DNA of 64,000 bases. It comes from Paucibacter aquatile (GTDB lineage: Bacteria > Pseudomonadota > Gammaproteobacteria > Burkholderiales > Burkholderiaceae_C). Position 1 is the stretch's first letter. The number at the start of each line of letters is the position of its first letter. The translations under genes were made by a program, and so were the position numbers. The notes beneath the pieces are model-generated. The model had not been told where the DNA came from. It saw nothing but the letters and a program-made list of their open reading frames with translations, and did not search any database. The stretch lies in assembly GCF_002885975.1 (NCBI RefSeq), contig NZ_POSP01000001.1:372001-436000 (forward strand), in the 5' to 3' direction. Positions 1 through 8,586 of the stretch are shown in pieces.

Positions 1-314
1 AGCTCTAACTTGTTTTATATCGCTGGCAAACGCCGCATATCACGGCTGGTGTCGCAATAACCGGATGCGCGCACGGCCAGGCAAGTGTCTGTCGGGATTG
101 AATTTTCCTGCGAATTTTCTGCATTTCATCCAGCATTAATCTTCACGACAAAAGCCGCGCTTGTTACAAACAGCCTGGGCGGTTCGCGCAGCGTTTGCAG
201 GAGAGTTGTCAGTCGCGATGTTGCCATCAGATCGTAGCGTTATTCCAGGGCCAATCACTCGTCCGCGCATTCACCCGTTCACCCGTTCACTTACGCGCTA
301 CCTCACTCACTCAC
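1..314. other. Intergenic region at window start
   Basis: I see no gene here. The first 150 bases are less GC-rich than the rest of the window and could hold the promoter of a gene lying to the left, but no clear -35/-10 pair was found. The right end carries a decayed octamer array and a CTCA tetranucleotide array that runs into the neighbouring ABC transporter gene. Confidence 0.5.
254..293. repeat. Decayed octamer tandem repeat (TTCACCCG)
   Basis: Two exact TTCACCCG units lie at 270-285. A third, partial unit (TTCACTTA) follows at 286-293, and a degenerate unit (ATCACTCG) lies in phase at 254-261. The same octamer recurs as a four-unit array at 8546-8577. Confidence 0.7.
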
Positions 315-325
315 TCACTCACTCA
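302..325. repeat. Tetranucleotide repeat (CTCA)6 across a stop codon
   Basis: Six perfect CTCA units. Read on the minus strand they form the last codons and the TGA stop (317-315) of the MdlB-like transporter. Perfect tetranucleotide tracts are typical sites of slipped-strand length change. Here TGA occurs in every frame of the tract, so a change in length would alter only the last few residues. Confidence 0.85.
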
Positions 326-2147
326 GATCCTGCAACTGCACCAGCCTCTGATACAGCCCGCCCTCGATCGCCATCAGCTCGCCATGGCTGCCGCGTTCGA
401 CCAGGTGGCCGTGGTTGAGCACGACGATCTGGTCGGCGTCGCGAATGGTGGAGAGGCGGTGGGCAATCGCCACGACGGTGACGCGGCCGCGCAGCGCCGT
501 CAGGGCCTCGCCGACGATTTGTTCGGTGGCGCTGTCGATATTGGAGGTGGCTTCGTCGAGGAACAGGATCTTGGGGGCGCCGGCCAGGGCTCGGGCCATG
601 GCGATCAGCTGCTTTTGGCCGGTGGAGACGCGCGTGCCGCCTTCACCGAGCAAGGTGTCATACCCCTGGGGCAGGGCGGACAGGAAGTCGTCGATGCGTG
701 CGGCGCGGGCGGCCTCGCGCATCTGGGCTTCGCTGATGTCGGGGCGGCCCATGGTGATGTTCTCGCGTGCGCTGGCGGCCATCAGATAGGGCTCTTGCGG
801 CACCAGGCCCACAGCGCTGCGGAAAGCCTCGTCGGGCACGCTGTCCAGAGCCTGGCCGTCGATCGTGATGCGGCCTTGCTGGGGTGCGTAAAAGCGCAGC
901 AGCAGGGATAGCAGGGTGGACTTGCCGCTGCCCGTGTGGCCGACGATGCCGACAAAGCTGCCGGGCTCGAAGTGCAGGTTCAGGCGCTCAAGCACCGGGC
1001 GGCCGGGCTGGTAGCTGAACGCGAGGTGTTCGATGCGGATCTCGCCGGCTTCGATGCGCCGGCCGTCCGTCTGTGCGCTGCTGACCGGCGCGGTTTCCTG
1101 CAAGAGGCTGCGCACGCGCGCGGCGGCAATCATCGATTGCTGCAGTTGGCTGAACTGCAGGGTGATCTGGCTCAGCGGCTCGACCACGCGGGCGATGTAG
1201 CTCAGGAAAGCGTAGAGCAAGCCCACTTCCAAGCCGCTCAGATCGCGCTGGCCGAAGCCGTAGATGACGGTCACCAGCAGCAGCACATTGAGCAAATCGA
1301 GGGCCGGGCGCAGCAGCCAGGCATTGGCGCTGAGCTCGCGCACGCGCGCGCTCCGGTGCTGGGAATTGGTGGCCTCAAAGCGGGCGCTGAAGCGCGGCGC
1401 GGCGCCGGCCGACTGCAGCATGGCCATGCCGGCCATGCTCTCGGCCATCTGGGCGTTGATGTCGCTACGCAGCTCGCGCGCACGCGCCACGGCCGGCGCG
1501 CTGAGGCGGCGGTAGATGCTGATGATGATCAGCATGGCCGGCACCAGCATGGCCACGATCAGCATCAGCCGCCAATCCAACCACGCCATGGCGATCAGCG
1601 AGCCCAGCACGACGATGCTGGAGTCGAGCATCACGTACAAGACCTGGCGGTACAGGGTGTTGACCGCCTCGCTGTCGTTGGTGACGCGGCTGACCAATTG
1701 GCCGGTGATGGCGCGGTCGAAAAAGGCCATGGGCAGGGCCAGCACATGGTTGTACACCCGCTCGCGCAGGCGCTGCACCGAGCGCCGCGCCACACCGGCC
1801 ATGCGGCTGAGCTGGGCGAAGCGGATCCAGCTGGCCGCCCAGCCGGTCAGCAGCAGGGCGGCCAGCAGGCTGGCCATGGCCTGTACGTCCATCCCGTCGA
1901 AGCGGCCGGGTAGCAGATAGGCGTCGATGTAATGCTTGCCGAGGATGGGCCCCAGCGCCTCCAGGCCGGCGGCCGTGATCAGCCAGGCCAGGCCGCGCCA
2001 GAGTTGGGGCCGCTCGGGTTGGGCGGCTTCCATCAGCAAGCCGACGGCGGCCCAAGGGGACTCGGGCTTGCTGGCCTCGGCGGTACTGCCGTTGTTGTTT
2101 TCGTTCTTGCTGTCGCTGCCTGCCGCGGCGGTGTCAGAGTGCGTCAA
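315..2147 (-). CDS. ABC exporter half-transporter, MdlB-like
   Basis: Half-size ABC exporter, membrane domain then ATPase, probably one half of a heterodimer with the upstream gene, like MdlA/MdlB. The membrane part covers about the first 330 residues. The ATPase has Walker A GHTGSGKST near residue 400, a signature reading VSTGQKQ instead of LSGGQ, Walker B ILFLDEATSNID with the catalytic Glu, and the switch His in AIAHRLST. I chose the TTG at 2147 because GGAGG lies 6 nt upstream. An in-frame ATG at 2195 would give 626 residues but a 62-nt overlap with the upstream gene. With the TTG the overlap is 14 nt, which suggests coupled translation. The substrate cannot be read from the sequence. Confidence 0.88.
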   Translation of the reverse strand: MTHSDTAAAGSDSKNENNNGSTAEASKPESPWAAVGLLMEAAQPERPQLWRGLAWLITAAGLEALGPILGKHYIDAYLLPGRFDGMDVQAMASLLAALLLTGWAASWIRFAQLSRMAGVARRSVQRLRERVYNHVLALPMAFFDRAITGQLVSRVTNDSEAVNTLYRQVLYVMLDSSIVVLGSLIAMAWLDWRLMLIVAMLVPAMLIIISIYRRLSAPAVARARELRSDINAQMAESMAGMAMLQSAGAAPRFSARFEATNSQHRSARVRELSANAWLLRPALDLLNVLLLVTVIYGFGQRDLSGLEVGLLYAFLSYIARVVEPLSQITLQFSQLQQSMIAAARVRSLLQETAPVSSAQTDGRRIEAGEIRIEHLAFSYQPGRPVLERLNLHFEPGSFVGIVGHTGSGKSTLLSLLLRFYAPQQGRITIDGQALDSVPDEAFRSAVGLVPQEPYLMAASARENITMGRPDISEAQMREAARAARIDDFLSALPQGYDTLLGEGGTRVSTGQKQLIAMARALAGAPKILFLDEATSNIDSATEQIVGEALTALRGRVTVVAIAHRLSTIRDADQIVVLNHGHLVERGSHGELMAIEGGLYQRLVQLQDLSE

Positions 2148-3921
2148 GGCTGGCCTCCAGTTGTTGATAGCGCCACTGGGTGGCATACCAGCCACCCAGG
2201 GCGAGCAGCTCGGCGTGGCTGCCTCGCTCGGTGATGCGGCCGCCGCGCAGCACCAGGATCTGATCGGCCTCCATGACCGCGCTCAGGCGGTGGCTGACGA
2301 TGATGGCGCTGTGCTCGGGGCGCTGGCGGCGCTGGGTGCGCAGGTGGTCGAGGATCTGTGTTTCGGTGCCGGTGTCCACGGCCGAGAGCGCGTCATCGAG
2401 GAGCAGCATCCCCATGCCGCCTGAATGTGCTGGCCCGGCGCTTGGAACACCGAGATGGAGCAGCGCCCGGGCGATCGCCACCCGCTGGCGTTGGCCGCCC
2501 GAGAGCGTCACGCCGCGCTCGCCGATTTCCGTGGCATAGCCCTGCGGCAGGCGCTGGATGTCCTCGTGCACGGCGGCCAGGCGGGCGGCTTCTTCGATCT
2601 CGGCAGGGCTGGCCTCGGGCCGGGCCAGGGCGATGTTCTCGGCAATGCGGGCCGAGAACAGAAACGGTTCTTGCGGCACCCAGGCCAGGGCGCGCCGCAG
2701 CGCGGCCAGGCGCAGCGCAGGCAAGACCTGGCCCCCGAAGGTGATCTGGCCTTGGCTGGGCTCGAACTGGCGCAGCAGCAGGCGCAGCAGGGTGGATTTG
2801 CCCGATCCGGTCGGGCCCACCAGGCCCAGGGTCTGGCCGGGCGGCAGCTCCAGCGCGATATCTTGCAGCGCGGCTTTCTCGGCCTCGGGGTAGCTGAAGC
2901 TGACGCCCTCGAAACGCAGGGTGGCGGCCCGCGGCAGCTCGGCCTGGCCTTCGTCCTGCAAGCTCAGCGGCGCTTCCAGCACCGGGCCCAGGCGGTCCCA
3001 GGCGGCGCGGCCGCGCTCCAGCAGGGACAGCACCCAGCCGGCGGCGAACATGGGCCAGATCAGCTGGCCCAGGTACATGGTGAAGGAGGTCAGCTGGCCG
3101 ATGCTCAGCTCCTGGCGCGCCACCAGCCAGCCGCCCAGGCCCAGGGCGATGGCCATGGCCGCGCTCAGGGTCATGCCCACGGCGGGCTCGAATGCCGCCT
3201 CCCAGCGCTGGGCCTGGAAGCTGGCCTCGCCGGCTCCAGCGGCCAGCTCGCTGAACTGGCGGGTGTTGCGCGGCAGCAGGCCCAGGGCGCGCAGGGTGCG
3301 CACGCCGCTCAGGCCTTCTTGCACATGCTGGTTCAGGCCCGAGAACTGGGCCAGCGAGCTCTGCCAGGCCTGGTGCACATGGTTGGAGATGCGCCAGAAG
3401 GCGAAGGCCATGAAGGGGAAGGGAATGAGCGTTGCCAGACCCAGGCGCCAGTCCACCCCCACCGTCATCATCAAGAGCACCAGCAGCAAGGTCAGGCTGC
3501 CGTCAAAGGCAGCGAGCAGGGCTTCACCGGCCGCCATCTCGACGGCGTCGATGTCGTTGGTGGCCAGGGCCATCAGGTCGCCGGTGCGCTTGGCCTGGAA
3601 ATAGGCCGGGCCTTGCAGGCTCAGCCGGGCATAGAGCCGGGTGCGCAGCTGCTGGCCCAGGCGGTAGGCGGCGGCGAACAAGGCCAGTCGCCAGCCCACG
3701 CGCAGCAGGTAAATGGACACACCGGCCCCGACCAGCAAACCCAGCTCGCGCAGCAGGGCCATGCCTTGCAATCGGCCGGCCACCAGGCCGTCCACCACCT
3801 GGCCCACCTGGCGCGGGATCCAGACGATCAGCAGGGCAATGCCCGCCAGCATCAGGGCCGAGCCGGCATAGGCCGGCCAATGCCGGCGCACAAAGCCGGC
3901 GAGCATCTGGGTCAGGGTCAT
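2134..3921 (-). CDS. ABC exporter half-transporter, MdlA-like
   Basis: 595-residue half-transporter that pairs with the downstream MdlB-like gene. The N-terminal membrane domain covers about residues 1-310. Walker A GPTGSGKST lies near residue 372 and the signature LSGGQRQ is canonical. Walker B reads LLLDDALSAVD, so the catalytic Glu is replaced by Asp. In a heterodimer this gives one degenerate and one working ATP site, as is known for this family. Between the signature helix (RVAIARALL) and Walker B there are roughly ten extra, Gly/Pro/Ser-rich residues (about 2409-2452) that I would not expect in this short loop. The name MdlA is by family resemblance only. Confidence 0.9.
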   Translation of the reverse strand: MTLTQMLAGFVRRHWPAYAGSALMLAGIALLIVWIPRQVGQVVDGLVAGRLQGMALLRELGLLVGAGVSIYLLRVGWRLALFAAAYRLGQQLRTRLYARLSLQGPAYFQAKRTGDLMALATNDIDAVEMAAGEALLAAFDGSLTLLLVLLMMTVGVDWRLGLATLIPFPFMAFAFWRISNHVHQAWQSSLAQFSGLNQHVQEGLSGVRTLRALGLLPRNTRQFSELAAGAGEASFQAQRWEAAFEPAVGMTLSAAMAIALGLGGWLVARQELSIGQLTSFTMYLGQLIWPMFAAGWVLSLLERGRAAWDRLGPVLEAPLSLQDEGQAELPRAATLRFEGVSFSYPEAEKAALQDIALELPPGQTLGLVGPTGSGKSTLLRLLLRQFEPSQGQITFGGQVLPALRLAALRRALAWVPQEPFLFSARIAENIALARPEASPAEIEEAARLAAVHEDIQRLPQGYATEIGERGVTLSGGQRQRVAIARALLHLGVPSAGPAHSGGMGMLLLDDALSAVDTGTETQILDHLRTQRRQRPEHSAIIVSHRLSAVMEADQILVLRGGRITERGSHAELLALGGWYATQWRYQQLEASLDAL

Positions 3922-4264
3922 GGGGTCGAGAGCGAGCAGCAGATAGGGGCAAGGCGGGGCTGCGGCCGGTCGATGCGGCCCACATTCCAGCGGGTCGACA
4001 TGCCGGGCGCGGCTGGCAGGGCTGGGCGGGATTCTAGGAGGCGTACCTGCTTGGGCTTGTCAGCAGCGTGTCCAGGTCTCAGCCCCCCGTGTTTCGGGTG
4101 TCTCAAGTTGTCATCTATCCGCACTAGCATCTATTGCGCCGAGCTTGAAATCCTCAAAAACTGCTCTGGCAAACGTTTGTTTGCAGCTCGGCCAGGGGGC
4201 GGAGCTGCGGTTTCCCCCCCCACCACCTTCCTGTCCCTCCATTTCTGTTCATGTCGGAGTCCTC
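3922..4264. other. Divergent intergenic region, ABC exporter / exeM
   Basis: This 343-nt region must hold the promoters of both the ABC operon (leftward) and the nuclease gene (rightward). The only distinct element is a perfect 10-bp palindrome CAAACGTTTG at 4170-4179, which has the core shape of a LacI/PurR-type operator. No convincing -35/-10 pair and no Pho box were found. Confidence 0.4.
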
Positions 4265-7200
4265 ATGAAACTGAACACCCTCGTCGGCCTCCTGGCCACT
4301 GCGTTCGCCGCCCCGCTGGCCCTGGCGTCGAGCAATGGCCTGGTCATCAGCCAGGTCTACGGCGGTGGTGGTGCCACCACAGGCAGCCCGAGCTTCAAGC
4401 ACGACTATGTCGAGCTCTTCAACGCCGGCAGCCAGCCGGTCAACCTGGCCGGCTACTCGCTGCAGTACGCCAGCGCCACCGGCACCGGCAACTGGAACGT
4501 CTCGGCCCTGAGCAATCTGAGCAACACGGTGCTGCAGCCGGGGCGCTACCTGCTGATCCGCCAAGGCTCGGGCGGCAGCCTCGGTGCCGACATCACCACA
4601 CAGGACGGCACCGGCACGCTGAACCTCAGCGCCAGCGCCGGCAAGATTGCCCTGGTGGCCAGCACCACGGCCTTGAGCGGGGCCAACCCAGCTGCGGCCA
4701 GCTACATCGACCTGGTCGGGTATGGCGGCGCCAACGGCTTCGAGACGGCGCCCACGCCGGTGCTCTCGAACACCAGCTCGGCCCAGCGCAAGAATGCTGG
4801 CTGCAAGGACGACAACAACAACAGCCAGGATTTCGACATCGGCAGCCCGCTGCTGCGCAACTCGGCCACGCCGGCGAACGTCTGCGGCGGCACGGTGCCG
4901 GGTGACCAGCCCATCGTGCCGGTCTGCCCCGACAGCTCGGTCACGGCCGGCCAGACCAGCCGCTTCAGCGTGACGGCCAGCGACGCCGACAGCATCGTCA
5001 ACGCCCGCGCCATCTCCGGCAACTGGCCCGCCGGCATCACCCTGGGCGCCTTCACCCCGGCCCAGGCCGATGGCGGCGTGGCCACGGCCGAGATTGAGGT
5101 GGACGCCTCGGTCGGCGGCGGCAGCTACAGCCTCAATCTGCAATGGGCCAACAACGAAGCGCAGACGGCGGTCTGCAGCTTCAAGGTCAATGTGGCCGGC
5201 CTCACGCCCATCTACAGCATCCAGGGCAGCGGCGCCAGCAGCCCGCTGCTGAACCAGAGCGTCAGCACCAGCGGCGTGGTCACCTACCTGAGCCCCACCG
5301 GCTTCTACCTGCAAGACCCGCTGGGCGACGGCAACCCCGCCACCTCGGATGGCATCTTCGTCTTCACCAGCACCGCACCCACCGTGGCCGTGGGCCAGAA
5401 GCTGCAGCTCAGCGGTGTGGTCACCGAGTTCACTGCCGGCCAGGGCACCATCACCCAGCTGAAGAACATCAGCGGCCTGACGGTGCTGAGCAGCGGCCAC
5501 CAGATCGAACCGACGGCCGTCGACTTGAGCCGCTTGGCCTCTGGTGCATTGGAGGCCTACGAGGGCATGCTGGTCACCCTGAGCGGCCCCATCACCGTGC
5601 AGCAGAACTACTTCCTGGGCCGCTACGGCCAGCTGACCCTGGCCGCCGGCGGCCGCCTGCTGAACCCGACCAACATCCTGCGCCCCGGCCCGGATGCCAA
5701 CGCCCTGGCGCAGGCCAATCTGGCACGCGCCATCATCCTGGACGACAACAGCCTGGCGCAGAACCCCAACCCCGTGCCCTTCATGGGCCAGGACAACACG
5801 GTGCGCGCCGGTGACACGATCGAGTCGCTGACCGGCGTGATCGACTTCGGCCCCGCCACCAGCAATGCCACCGGTGCCTCGATGTACCGCCTGCAGCCGG
5901 TGGGCACGTCGCAGTTCCAGCGCAGCAATCCGCGCCCGCAGACTGCGCCGGCCGTGGGCGGCAATGTGCGCATCGCCAGCGCCAATGTGCTGAACTTCTT
6001 CACCACCTTCGTCAATGGCCAGACGGCGTCGGGCCAGACCGGCCAGGGCTGCAGCCTCGGCGGTACCAGCTCGGCCGCCAACTGCCGCGGCGCCAACAAC
6101 CTCGATGAGTTCAACCGCCAGAAGGCCAAGATCGTGGCCTCGCTGAGCCGCATGAACGCCGATGTGGTGGGCCTGATGGAGATCCAGAACAACGGCCAGG
6201 TGGCTGTTCAACATCTGGTGAACAGCCTGAACGAGGCGATGGGGGCCGGCACCTATGCCTCGGTGGCCTTGCCCTCGGACACCGGCGACGACGCCATCCG
6301 CGTGGCCATGATTTACAAGCCGGCCAAGCTGAGCCCAGTGGGTGCGCCCTTATCTGACACTGACCCCATCAACAATCGCCCGACCCTGGCGCAAGGCTTC
6401 CGCGCCGCCAATGGCGAACGTTTTGCGGTGCTGGTCAACCACCTGAAGTCCAAGAGCTGCAGCGGTGCCTCGGGCGCGGACGCCGACCAGGGCGATCTGC
6501 AAGGCTGCTACAACGCCACCCGCCAGCAGCAGGCGCAGCGTCTCAAGGTCTTCGTCAGCCAGGTACAGGCTGCGGCCGGCACGCAGGACGTGATCCTGCT
6601 CGGTGACTTCAACGCCTACGCGAAGGAGGATCCGATCGAGACTCTGACTGCAGGCGGCAGCATCGTCGACCTGATCGGCCGCATCGACCCCGAGCACTAC
6701 TCCTATGTCTTCGATGGCTTTGCCGGTCGGCTGGACCATGGTTTTGGCACGGCCTCCATCGTGCCCAAGATCACTGGCGCCAACTCCTGGCACATCAATG
6801 CCGACGAGCCCACCGTCATCGACTACAACACCGAGTTCAACCCGGCCGGCTACTACAGCGCCGACCCCTTCCGCTCCAGCGACCATGACCCGCTGTTGCT
6901 GGGCCTGAACCTGTACAAGGCCATCAAGGGCACGGCCGGCCGCGACACCCTGGTGGGCACGTCCGGTGACGACCTCATCGAGGGCGGCCCCGGTGCCGAC
7001 ACCCTGACCGGCGCTGCCGGGCGCGATCAGTTCGTCTACACCAGCATGTCCGACGCGGGCGATGTGATCACCGATTTCAACCCCGCCGACGACCTGCTCG
7101 ATGTGCGCGCCCTGCTGCAAAGCCTGGGCCTGAACCTCGCCGACCCCTTCGCCCAAGGCCATATCGTCTGCACCAACAGCGGCGCCAACGCCGTGGTCGG

Positions 7201-7303
7201 CATCGATGCCAAGGGCAGCTCGGGCTTCCAGAAGAGCCGCCCGCTGGTGCAGCTCAAAGGCCTGCGCTGCGATCAGCTGAGCCCCGTCAACTACCGTTAT
7301 TGA
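4265..7303 (+). CDS. exeM: Secreted ExeM/NucH-type extracellular endonuclease with RTX-like tail
   Basis: About 1012 residues. A Sec signal peptide (MKLNTLVGLLATAFAAPLALA) comes first. A lamin-tail-like domain follows (about 24-165), then Ig-like and OB-like linkers. An endonuclease/exonuclease/phosphatase domain (about 565-880) carries RIASANVLNFF, the metal-binding MEIQNN, LGDFNAY, LDHGFG and the catalytic SSDHDP. The last 120 residues carry a Gly/Asp-rich RTX-like stretch (GTAGRDTLVG, GDDLIEGGPGADTLTG) like the C-terminal part of serralysins. The expected role is degrading extracellular DNA for phosphate, nucleosides or biofilm turnover. The open frame extends to 4145, but the ATG at 4265 begins the signal peptide. 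A perfect hairpin and a PEP-CTERM gene follow. Confidence 0.9.
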   Translation: MKLNTLVGLLATAFAAPLALASSNGLVISQVYGGGGATTGSPSFKHDYVELFNAGSQPVNLAGYSLQYASATGTGNWNVSALSNLSNTVLQPGRYLLIRQGSGGSLGADITTQDGTGTLNLSASAGKIALVASTTALSGANPAAASYIDLVGYGGANGFETAPTPVLSNTSSAQRKNAGCKDDNNNSQDFDIGSPLLRNSATPANVCGGTVPGDQPIVPVCPDSSVTAGQTSRFSVTASDADSIVNARAISGNWPAGITLGAFTPAQADGGVATAEIEVDASVGGGSYSLNLQWANNEAQTAVCSFKVNVAGLTPIYSIQGSGASSPLLNQSVSTSGVVTYLSPTGFYLQDPLGDGNPATSDGIFVFTSTAPTVAVGQKLQLSGVVTEFTAGQGTITQLKNISGLTVLSSGHQIEPTAVDLSRLASGALEAYEGMLVTLSGPITVQQNYFLGRYGQLTLAAGGRLLNPTNILRPGPDANALAQANLARAIILDDNSLAQNPNPVPFMGQDNTVRAGDTIESLTGVIDFGPATSNATGASMYRLQPVGTSQFQRSNPRPQTAPAVGGNVRIASANVLNFFTTFVNGQTASGQTGQGCSLGGTSSAANCRGANNLDEFNRQKAKIVASLSRMNADVVGLMEIQNNGQVAVQHLVNSLNEAMGAGTYASVALPSDTGDDAIRVAMIYKPAKLSPVGAPLSDTDPINNRPTLAQGFRAANGERFAVLVNHLKSKSCSGASGADADQGDLQGCYNATRQQQAQRLKVFVSQVQAAAGTQDVILLGDFNAYAKEDPIETLTAGGSIVDLIGRIDPEHYSYVFDGFAGRLDHGFGTASIVPKITGANSWHINADEPTVIDYNTEFNPAGYYSADPFRSSDHDPLLLGLNLYKAIKGTAGRDTLVGTSGDDLIEGGPGADTLTGAAGRDQFVYTSMSDAGDVITDFNPADDLLDVRALLQSLGLNLADPFAQGHIVCTNSGANAVVGIDAKGSSGFQKSRPLVQLKGLRCDQLSPVNYRY

Positions 7304-7310
7304 TGCCCAG

Positions 7311-7335
7311 GTGCGAGGGCTTGCCGCCCTCGCAC
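7311..7335 (+). terminator. Perfect 10-bp hairpin between exeM and PEP-CTERM gene
   Basis: GTGCGAGGGC, a 5-nt loop TTGCC, then GCCCTCGCAC. It starts 7 nt after the exeM stop. There is no real T-tract (only TTTTA eleven bases later). It may be a weak terminator, an mRNA 3'-end stabiliser, or a processing site that sets the ratio of the two products. Confidence 0.6.
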
Positions 7336-7366
7336 ATCGGTTCACTTTTACTGGGAATTCCAGACC

Positions 7367-7879
7367 ATGAAGTTCTTGCACACCCTGACCCGCGGCGGCG
7401 CCGCCCTGGCCTTGTTCACCGGCGCTTTGGCCGCCCAAGCCGCCACCTTCAACTTCAGTGGCACGGTCAGCTTCGGCCCGCAGCTGGGCCAGCAGCTCAG
7501 CGGCCAGTTCAGCTTTGACGATGCGGCCGCCGCCCTGGCAGGCCCGGACGGCACCGTGGCCCTGAGCAGCCTGAGCCTCAGCTTCCTGGGCCAGACCTTC
7601 CAACTGGCTCAGGCCATCGATCCCTACGCTCAGTTCGAGGGCGGCCAGCTGCTGGGCCCAAATGCCGGCTTCAGCGGCTTTGCCACGCCGGGCGCCACGC
7701 TGCAGCTGCAGTCCTTTTTCGGCAGCAGCGGCTTCACCTACAGCGCCAACGGTCAGGACAGCCTGGGTGACTTGACCGTCAGCGCCGTGCCCGAGCCGGC
7801 CAGTTGGGCCCTGGGCTTGGCCGGTCTGGCCGTGGTGGCGGGCCTGAGCCGCCGCCGCCGCGTGGGTTTCAGCGGCTGA
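7367..7879 (+). CDS. PEP-CTERM sorting domain protein
   Basis: 170-residue secreted protein. It has a Sec signal peptide ending AALAAQAA near residue 24 and a short beta-rich body with no recognised catalytic motif. The C-terminal exosortase signal is VPEPASWALGLAGLAVVAGLSRRRR (VPEP, hydrophobic helix, Arg cluster). Such proteins are cleaved by an exosortase and often become part of the exopolysaccharide matrix. It lies 63 nt after exeM on the same strand and is probably co-transcribed. Its last 11 nt overlap the end of the convergent LysE gene. Confidence 0.88.
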   Translation: MKFLHTLTRGGAALALFTGALAAQAATFNFSGTVSFGPQLGQQLSGQFSFDDAAAALAGPDGTVALSSLSLSFLGQTFQLAQAIDPYAQFEGGQLLGPNAGFSGFATPGATLQLQSFFGSSGFTYSANGQDSLGDLTVSAVPEPASWALGLAGLAVVAGLSRRRRVGFSG

Positions 7880-8483
7880 GTGCCAATCGCAGCCCGAAGC
7901 CCAGCAGCATCAGCCCCGCCAGCTTTTCCAGCCAGCGGGCGATGCCGGGGTTGGCGCGCATGCGTGCCGCCAGGTGCTGGGTCAGCAGGCTGGCCACCAC
8001 GCCGTAGCTGAAGCCGAGCACGGCGATGGTGGCGGCCATGGCCGCGAAGGTATGCAGGCCCGGCTTCTGCGCCGGGTCCACGAACAGCGGGAAGAAGGCC
8101 ATGTAGAAGACGATGGCCTTGGGATTGAGCAGGGTGATGAAAAACGCCTGCTGGAAATACTGGCGCGGCCGGATGTTCAGAATCGGTGCCGCGCCCGGCT
8201 TGGCGCGTAGCATCTTCAGGCCCAGCCAGGCCAGATAGCCGGCGCCCAGCCATTGCACCGCGGCAAAGGCCGTCGGGTAGGCTGCCAGCAAGGCCGCCAC
8301 ACCGGCCACCGCCAGCCACAGCAGCACCTGGTCCCCGGCGACGATGCCGGCGGACGCCGCAATGCCGCCGCGCAAGCCGCCCTTGCTGGTCGAGGTGATC
8401 AGGGCCAGATTGCCCGGACCGGGGACCAACAGAAACACCAGGATGGCGGCGACAAAAGCGCCGTAGTCTGCGATGCCGAACAT
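7869..8483 (-). CDS. LysE/RhtB family amino-acid exporter
   Basis: 204-residue inner-membrane protein with about six hydrophobic segments. It has the family's N-terminal signature around LVPGPGNLALITSTSKGG and a Gly-rich second segment. LysE/RhtB proteins export amino acids or their derivatives by exchange with the proton gradient. The actual substrate cannot be predicted. It lies downstream of ruvC on the same strand, with a 103-nt gap that holds an octamer repeat. It ends inside the convergent PEP-CTERM gene (11-nt overlap). Confidence 0.88.
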   Translation of the reverse strand: MFGIADYGAFVAAILVFLLVPGPGNLALITSTSKGGLRGGIAASAGIVAGDQVLLWLAVAGVAALLAAYPTAFAAVQWLGAGYLAWLGLKMLRAKPGAAPILNIRPRQYFQQAFFITLLNPKAIVFYMAFFPLFVDPAQKPGLHTFAAMAATIAVLGFSYGVVASLLTQHLAARMRANPGIARWLEKLAGLMLLGFGLRLALSR

Positions 8484-8522
8484 GGTTGGTGGCTCTCGGT
8501 GGGGGCGGAGAGGTGATGTTAG

Positions 8523-8577
8523 GTGAACAGGTGGGCGCCCGCTACTTCACCCGTTCACCTGTTCACTCGTTCACCCC
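8523..8577. repeat. Four-unit octamer repeat with inverted partner
   Basis: Four tandem octamers TTCACCCG, TTCACCTG, TTCACTCG, TTCACCCC occupy 8546-8577. GTGAACAGGTG at 8523-8533 is an exact inverse copy of 8556-8566, so the array can fold into an 11-bp stem with a 22-nt loop. It lies just past the ruvC stop and before the LysE start. The same octamer occurs at 270-285. Confidence 0.75.
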
Positions 8578-8586
8578 AGGCTCCAA

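Noticed and set aside
4231..4251. Possible Pho box (two CTGT half-sites) before exeM
   Set aside because: The half-sites are 14 nt apart, not 11, and only the first four bases match.
2425..4905. 826-codon plus-strand frame opposite the MdlA-like gene
   Set aside because: It is a Gln/Gly/Ala-rich shadow on the antisense strand of a clear ABC transporter and runs into exeM out of frame. High GC content makes such long frames common here.
4154..6214. 686-codon minus-strand frame inside exeM
   Set aside because: Antisense shadow of a well-supported secreted nuclease; composition (His, Gly, Ala, Val) is typical of shadows.
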